A DNA stretch of 64,000 bases from Pinus tabuliformis (taxonomy: Eukaryota > Streptophyta > Pinopsida > Pinales > Pinaceae). A program made the translations under genes and the position numbers. Shown here one piece after another: positions 58,501 through 64,000 of this stretch (its first letter is position 1; each line of letters opens with the position of its first letter). The notes below the pieces were generated by a model that ran no database searches, was not told the DNA's origin, and saw nothing but the letters and a program-made list of their open reading frames with translations. The DNA is taken from assembly GCA_031772625.1 (NCBI GenBank), contig CM062810.1, positions 454,713,731 to 454,777,730 on the forward strand, in the 5' to 3' direction.

Positions 58501-60870
58501 TGGCCTATCCTGTGCACCCAAAGGAGGAAGGAGGCCATGATCCAGCATTCTGCGCATTAAATTTGCAACAACCTCATTCAACCATAAGCACGGCCAAGAA
58601 AGGAAAGTACATCCTCAAGCAGATAAACACATTTACTAGTTATGGAACTTTTCATATGGCATTCCACCTATTTGAGAAGGACAATAAAGTACCAGAGAAG
58701 GTCAAATTCACTCATCAAAGCAACAGATTGTATCAGAGATCCATATCTGATAGTAAATGTGGTTGGTGGTCCATTATGACCCCTCCACGCATAGGATAGC
58801 AGATATTTTTGTAATCAACCTCCATATAGACCCAGAAAGAAGATGTAATGAGGTTTGATGGATATTGTTTTGATGTAAAGTTCAACTTTTGGAGACTGTA
58901 ACTACTGTGATAACTACAGTGTCTGGTCTTCATTTCCAGCTAATGCAAGATTCTTTTGTTGTTAATTTCTCACTTTCCACTTCTTCTTTGTTCCAGGCTA
59001 TGCCTGTTATGCATTTTTCATGTGTTCTTGATGTTTAGCATTAGAGGGGCTGTCATCCCACCTCTATGTTAGAATCTAGTAGGTATTATTGAATATGTAT
59101 GTAGGTTTCTATTGTTTTAATTCCAGAGAGATGTCATCGTATCTGTGCATTAGGAAATAGATTTGCAGACCTATTCACTAGTTGCAGCCGACCATCACAG
59201 GGTCTCGTGCATCTGTTGTTGTGGTCAGTATTCTCCATGTTCACCTATTCCTTAAACTGTGAGTAATTGGTGGCTAAAGCCTTGTAGTTTGGGGGTGTTC
59301 ACCCATGTCTAGGGTTTAGCATAGTAGAAGTGGTTATCTGGCTTGAATATGCATCATTCCTATTAGAGTCGTTCTGGTCATCCCTCCGTCAGAGATCAAA
59401 ACTCTTTTTGCATTTCATGTTTAGGTGTCCCATCTCGCTCGATCAATTTCATTCCATTAGGAGCATGCCATAAATCCGTCAGAAGGGCTTTTTTCATTCA
59501 TCCCTCTCATGCTTTGCACTGTTGGCACAGGTTTGTTCATCAAAATCAAGTCTTAAGAGTCATTTGCAATCCTGTGTCAATTTCTAGGTCATAACAGTCA
59601 TTTTAGTCATTAGGTCCAGGGTTAGTCAAGTTGTGTCTTCACAAGGTCTAATAAAGCCAGCAGGCCAGAGAGAGGTTCTTGATAGGTTGTTATTCCAAAT
59701 ATTTTTATCGTCATATGGATGGACTATTACTTTTCTTCAAAACTTTGTTTTGAAGACAAGTCGAAATTTCGTTTTTTGTAATAATTTTCCAAAATTTTCA
59801 GTTCTTGAATTGTTTAGGCACTGCCCTAGTCTCCTTTGCCAAATCCCATGTCAGCTATTCCTACAAAAATTGCCAAAAAATTCATCATTTCAACCAAAAA
59901 TCAAGGACGAAACAAAAAGTCAGAGTTCTATTAATTTTGAAAAAGTGCCAATTACAAAACATTACAAAATTGGGTTTTGAAGAACCAAAAATCAAATTGA
60001 TGTCTTTATAAGCTTTTGCTATGAAGATGAATGTCATTATGCATGCCAAGGTCGAAGAGAAACATTTCAAAGCGAATTTGGGTGAGCAGTGCATGTTTTG
60101 GGGCGAAAGAGCTTGCAACTAGCTAGCGCGGCGCACATAACAGGTGGCACGGCACACTGGAAGTGTGCGGCGCACTGGGAGTTTTCGCCCAATGTTATTT
60201 TGCATGGGCACGACGCATAGGAAGCGAGTGGCACACTGGGTTCTTGGCGCAGCGCATATATCCCAGAGCCCGAAATTGTGTCAAAACTCTTCAAATTGCT
60301 CATTTTTTGCATGGATTTGCCAAGTAGGCTTGCTATCTTGATGTTGCATCAAATTTTGTGATAAATGTTGGTGGTTTATGGGTGAGAAAGGTTGAAACAA
60401 AAAATTTAAACCCTACATCTAAAGTGCCTTCAAAGGAAATTTGCTCTGGGTTCTTGAATCTTTGATTTGTCACCAAGGACTTTCCTCCTTCCCCATTTCT
60501 CCCTTGTTTCATCATTTCCTAACCCCCCCCCCACTAAGCTCATCAATCCTACTTTTTACTTCCCACATTAAATCCAAAAACCCCCAAAAACTCTAGCCCT
60601 TATAAAAATCTCCCAACCCTATACAACAATTCCAAACTCTAAACCCTATTCCCATACATAAAATCCCCCTCCTCTCCCTAATAACATTTATTTCAAATAT
60701 TCCCTAATCCCCTATTGTTTTCGCCTTCCTAACATTCCCTAGTTGCATTTGTTTTTTCCCCTTGGTGGAAGAATCCAACTCTTGCATTATAACATAGCAG
60801 TTTTATACATCATTAAACGCCAGTCCAAGCATAGCAGCATCTTTTCTTCAAGGTATATTGTACAATAGTC
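58501..60870. other. No confident gene; leader-like sequence before next frame
   Basis: 58500-59640 has no coding signal. From 60120 to 60250 a GC-rich motif recurs (GGCGCACA, GGCACACTGG, GCGGCGCACTGGG, GGCGCAGCGCATA). From 60480 to 60840 the sequence is strongly pyrimidine-rich, leading to the ATG at 60871, like a long 5' leader. Confidence 0.45.
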
Positions 60871-62349
60871 ATGGCATCTGACCATTCATCAGACTATGAG
60901 GTGGAAACCCAAAGTGACTCTCCCTTGGAAGAGCAGGCACCCTGGAGGCCTCATAAAAGTGATAGACATGTTAGGGAAGAACCACCCACCCTTACAGAAT
61001 TGCAGACCTCCCCTCTTGCTATGCAGTGTTTTCAGCATCAGTCATGCTACGAGTTTTGTCAAAAGGTGGCTAGTGTCCAATTTCATCATGAGCTGGCTCG
61101 TCTTTTTGTGCTGCACTTGCACGGAGATCAAGTTATCTTGGCTAGTTTCACCTTCACACTTACACTAGAATCTATCTCATTAGCGATCGGTATACCGAAC
61201 AGCGGTGAACCATAGCACAAGAAATAGAAGATTGACCGGTAGCACTATGAGCCATACATCAAAACTAGTTTCTTGAGGCAGCTCAAGAGAGTGTTCCTGT
61301 TCCTATATCTGAAAGATGAATATGCTCCACTAATGAGATTTATTATGAAATATTTCAGGTGTGAGGGATGGTTCTCTCGTCTTTATGCTTATCACATCAG
61401 GTTGCTCATGCATTTCACCAGGGTATGGATCATGAACATTCCGTATTTCATTTGCCGAAACATAGAGAGGATGACCACCTTTATACAGCATAAAACCCCT
61501 CAGCAGCAACTTAACAATGTCTATCATTTTTCTCTTATTAAGATTTTGGTGGTTCATCATCTTGGATTGCAGGGCATCACTTGGGATGATCTCATCTCTC
61601 GTGAGTTATTCAGAGCTTCACAGGGATTATCAGAGGTTAAGCATGAAGGTTAACCTTCTCACTAATATGAGTGCCATGAGACTGCTAGTGTTCCAGTTTT
61701 CATCACATATCAGAGAGGCACCAAACATTTGTTTGCAGCGGGAATGTGAGTGTTATCTCCACCCAGGGTGGAAGGGGTCTCGCTTCCTCCATTAGCATCA
61801 CAGGTAAAAGACAAAGGCAAGAGGCCAATGCAGGATGAGGAGACTTCAGGTGAGCCATCAAGTGAACGAGAGACCGACTTCATTCTCATTCATGATGATG
61901 ATACTGATACGGGTCCACAAAGCGCCAAACTTAGAGAGATAATCCAGGAGCAACAAACAGAGATCGAAGCCTTATCCCTTGACTTGGAGAGGGCTAAGTG
62001 GACCATGAAGTACTTGGAGCAGAGGAACAAACAGCTTGAAGATCAGCAGGCAATCATGGAGCTACAAAACCTTTGTGAGCATCGCCAAGCTGCACAAAGG
62101 AGAAGAGTTGAGCTCATGTCATTGGAGCAAGAGATTAATGAGGATCGGGAGGCCAATATCGAGAGAGTTAACATGCACATAGAGAGGCTGTTGGACAAGG
62201 CTGACAAAGGCCATGCATTGCTGAGACACATGGCTTTCCACTACATGGCGCGAAACAAAGTGTGCAAGGCCCAAATCAGGAATTTGAAGGCGAAATTGAG
62301 GAAGGCAATCGAGAAGCAAAAGAGGCAAAGGGAGCTCGATCATCTTTAG
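60871..62349 (+). pseudogene. Plant transposon-associated protein of unknown function, broken
   Basis: A single frame covers about 493 codons from ATG (60871) to TAG (62347). The N-terminal two-thirds resemble a family often found beside plant LTR elements (FCQKVASVQFHHELARLFV, ITWDDLISRELF and FSRLYAYHIRLLMHFTRVW, where residues are dense in aromatic and His). The C-terminal 130 residues form a coiled coil (IIQEQQTEIEALSLDLERA, ERVNMHIERLLDKADKG). Three TAG stops cluster at 61213-61242 in contexts fitting Trp/Gln codons. At 61651 a TAA ends the frame; an alternative frame is open at 61517-61795, so an indel pair near 61640 and 61750 is likely. The function is not known to me; the coiled coil suggests a structural role. 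Confidence 0.65.
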
Positions 62350-63484
62350 ATATTTGCCAAATCCTCTTTAGCCCAACATAACACTTGACGAAGAATCTCC
62401 AGCCCAAATTTGAAGAAATTTGGGGCATTTTTGGTATTTTTGTAAACTTTTGTGCAAAAAACAGGGTTTTTCTCCCTGTGCTCCATGCCATGTGGCGCGC
62501 GCTTATGATAGGAGGCTCCAAATGCAAAAAAAATTATATTTTTATACTTTTCATGAAAAATATGACTGTTGGTGCATGGCCAAGAAGTTTGGGCAAGTTT
62601 TGAGTCCTCAGGAGGTCAAAAACACCCTAAAAATGACCTCTCTGCCCCTATTTTCACACACAGGAAGCAGTCTTGGGAGGTTGAGGTTTTGGAGGGGCAA
62701 ATGGGCACCAAATTCAGATATTCCACTTGGGTTGGAAAGTAGACAGGCAGGGATTTCCAACAAGGAAACTTGGGCTCATTTTGGACTTTATAAAGTGCCT
62801 CAAAATAAACATCAAAGTTACGCGATGCATACCGAAATTGGCATGGCACACAGAGGTTTTTTGCCCAATTTTTCATCTTCCAACTCAGAAATTCGGCCAG
62901 TTTGACTAGTTTTTCTTTGTGATGTTATTTTTGAATTATATTGATGTAATTGAGTGAACATGATGTAATTTTGGCACTTAGTTACTTGTTCTAGAGGATT
63001 CATTCACCAAAGAGTGAAAATTTAATGAATGAATCAGTTTCCTACCTTATAGAGGCAAGTTGTTTTGACTGCATAGATTTTAGTGCTTTGTTTAGAATTG
63101 GTTGAAACAACTCCTAGAATGATGAGCTCGACCCCTAGAGGTAAGGGAATAGGTTGGCTTTCCTATATTACGTAATTTCTAAGTCATTTTTAGGGTTGGA
63201 CTCTTGGGAAAGGTTTGGCACTCTATTGTACATTCACTTTTGCATTTTTGGCTAAGGAAAGACCGTGGTTTTGCAGCACTGTTTGGGATCCATGTGGCTT
63301 TATGTTTTGATGGTGTGCTTCTCTGAGTATTTGTAAGTTTATTAGTGTTATGTGTATCATTTTCCTGCTTCTTCTTCTGAATTTGAACAAATGATTGGTG
63401 TAGGGATAGCTATGAGGCTGAGCGTGGTTTGATGTGGACCTAGAACCTTGTCTTTTCAGCCTGAGACAAATCTAGGCTCTAACA
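62350..63484 (+). repeat. Probable LTR of an element extending beyond the window
   Basis: No coding signal. The 3' boundary is set by CTCTAACA at 63484 followed by a primer-site-like sequence. The left boundary and partner LTR are not visible, so the extent is inferred. TATA-like TTTATAAAG lies at about 62786. Confidence 0.5.
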
Positions 63485-63487
63485 TAG

Positions 63488-63506
63488 TGGCGATCGTACT
63501 GGGGAC
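63488..63506 (+). other. Primer binding site, non-Met type
   Basis: TGGCGATCGTACTGGGGAC, three bases after the LTR end. The TGGCGA...CTGGGGA pattern is that of Tat/Ogre-type gypsy elements rather than the tRNA-Met type used by the other elements here. Confidence 0.65.
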
Positions 63507-63773
63507 AAAATGGTTTGCTTGTTGATGCAATTCATTTTCTAAGCTACAGATGGAACCTAAAGTTATGCCAGGTAGCCTTCAAAATGATTTTTCTTTGCAT
63601 TAGCGCAAGTAGATAAATGCTGCTTCAGTCAATCTCCAGTCTAGCTTGTAATCGTGTCACTTGATTTGTGAATCGCCCCAGTACATCTGAGAATTCTGAT
63701 ATTTTGGATGATAATTTTAGAATTTGATAGGATAATCAAGTTGTTTTTGTTCCTTTGATTTCTTGAAAACAAC

Positions 63774-64000
63774 ATGCTGGCTTCAAATAGATATACCAGA
63801 GCTAATCCAGATCCAAATCCTCCTCCTTTCTATGAAAATCCTAATCTAATTTCAAGAATTGTTCGCCAAGAGAGCTCTGTCACTCCCGTGTTTAGATCTC
63901 GTTCATGCCAAGAATTTTTTTAGTATCTTGAAGAGCTTGATTTTGATGAAAAGTTTGAATTATCATTGTTTAAAACCAAGTCTGAAAATGCTCTCGAGTC
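63774..64000 (+). pseudogene. Start of Gag of an element running off the window
   Basis: An ATG at 63774 opens MLASNRYTRANPDPNPPPFY, continuing PNLISRIVRQESS, then a TAG at 63921-63923 in QEFF-stop-YLEELDFDEKF, after which the frame is open to the window end. Its location 268 bp after the primer site suits a Gag. The stop fits a CAG-to-TAG change. Too little is present for family assignment by protein. Confidence 0.55.

Noticed and set aside
58401..58799. 132-codon frame as a host gene
   Set aside because: No family resemblance, no clear splice or promoter context; noted only within the island entry.
1..64000. tRNA or rRNA genes
   Set aside because: No cloverleaf with A and B box spacing or rRNA-like conserved sequence was noticed; the tRNA-like hits are retroelement primer sites.

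Overview
This window reads as nuclear DNA of a seed plant, most likely a conifer. It has no intact host gene that I can recognise. It is AT-rich and built almost entirely of old, nested transposable elements in several decay states. The conifer call rests on three things: Ty1/copia and Ty3/gypsy retrotransposons with plant-type tRNA-Met primer sites; a DUF4283-type plant LINE; and an endonuclease-bearing Penelope-like element (RT plus GIY-YIG) in a plant context, which from the literature I recall only in conifers (the 'Dryad' elements). All family calls come from reading motifs by eye; no search was run.

Layout, left to right. 1-2600: no recognisable gene. 2600-13430: an old minus-strand copia element, split by a complete minus-strand copia element (3375-11448; LTRs 1452/1451 bp, PBS, PPT, TATA box, gag and pol broken by a few stops and frameshifts). 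A 484-bp stretch of the host element lies on both sides of the insert and there is no 5-bp target duplication. 13840-15250: decayed minus-strand gypsy. 16340-17830: degenerate copy of a hairpin-rich repeat that reappears at 49270-50250. 20188-21009: orphan LTR with PBS, then a dispersed repeat. 22960-23560: minus-strand NLR disease-resistance pseudogene fragment. 24090-25260: diverged tandem repeats and a compound microsatellite. 25462-32059: plus-strand gypsy with many stops and a damaged RT catalytic motif. 32453-41366: plus-strand copia with 158-bp LTRs and a perfect ATAAT target duplication; its leader holds a 5'-truncated Penelope-like element (33796-36722) with an open 578-codon frame and its own 12-bp duplication. 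41534-42875: gypsy gag fragment. 45870-57500: plus-strand LINE split by a minus-strand LTR element (47230-55023) that encodes only Gag and protease. 60871-62349: broken frame for a plant transposon-associated protein of unknown function. 62350-64000: LTR end, PBS and gag start of a plus-strand element that runs off the window.

The genes do not form a host pathway; they work within element life cycles: Gag coats the RNA, protease cleaves the polyprotein, RT/RNase H copies it and integrase inserts it. The most unusual signals are noncoding. One LTR carries an array of hairpins (CTGCGT-4 nt-ACGCAG) at exactly 32-bp spacing. The Gag-protease-only element carries two hairpin classes whose stems differ between copies in ways that keep pairing. 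The Penelope-like element ends in a hammerhead-like core. These, with the plant Penelope element, are the best candidates for follow-up.
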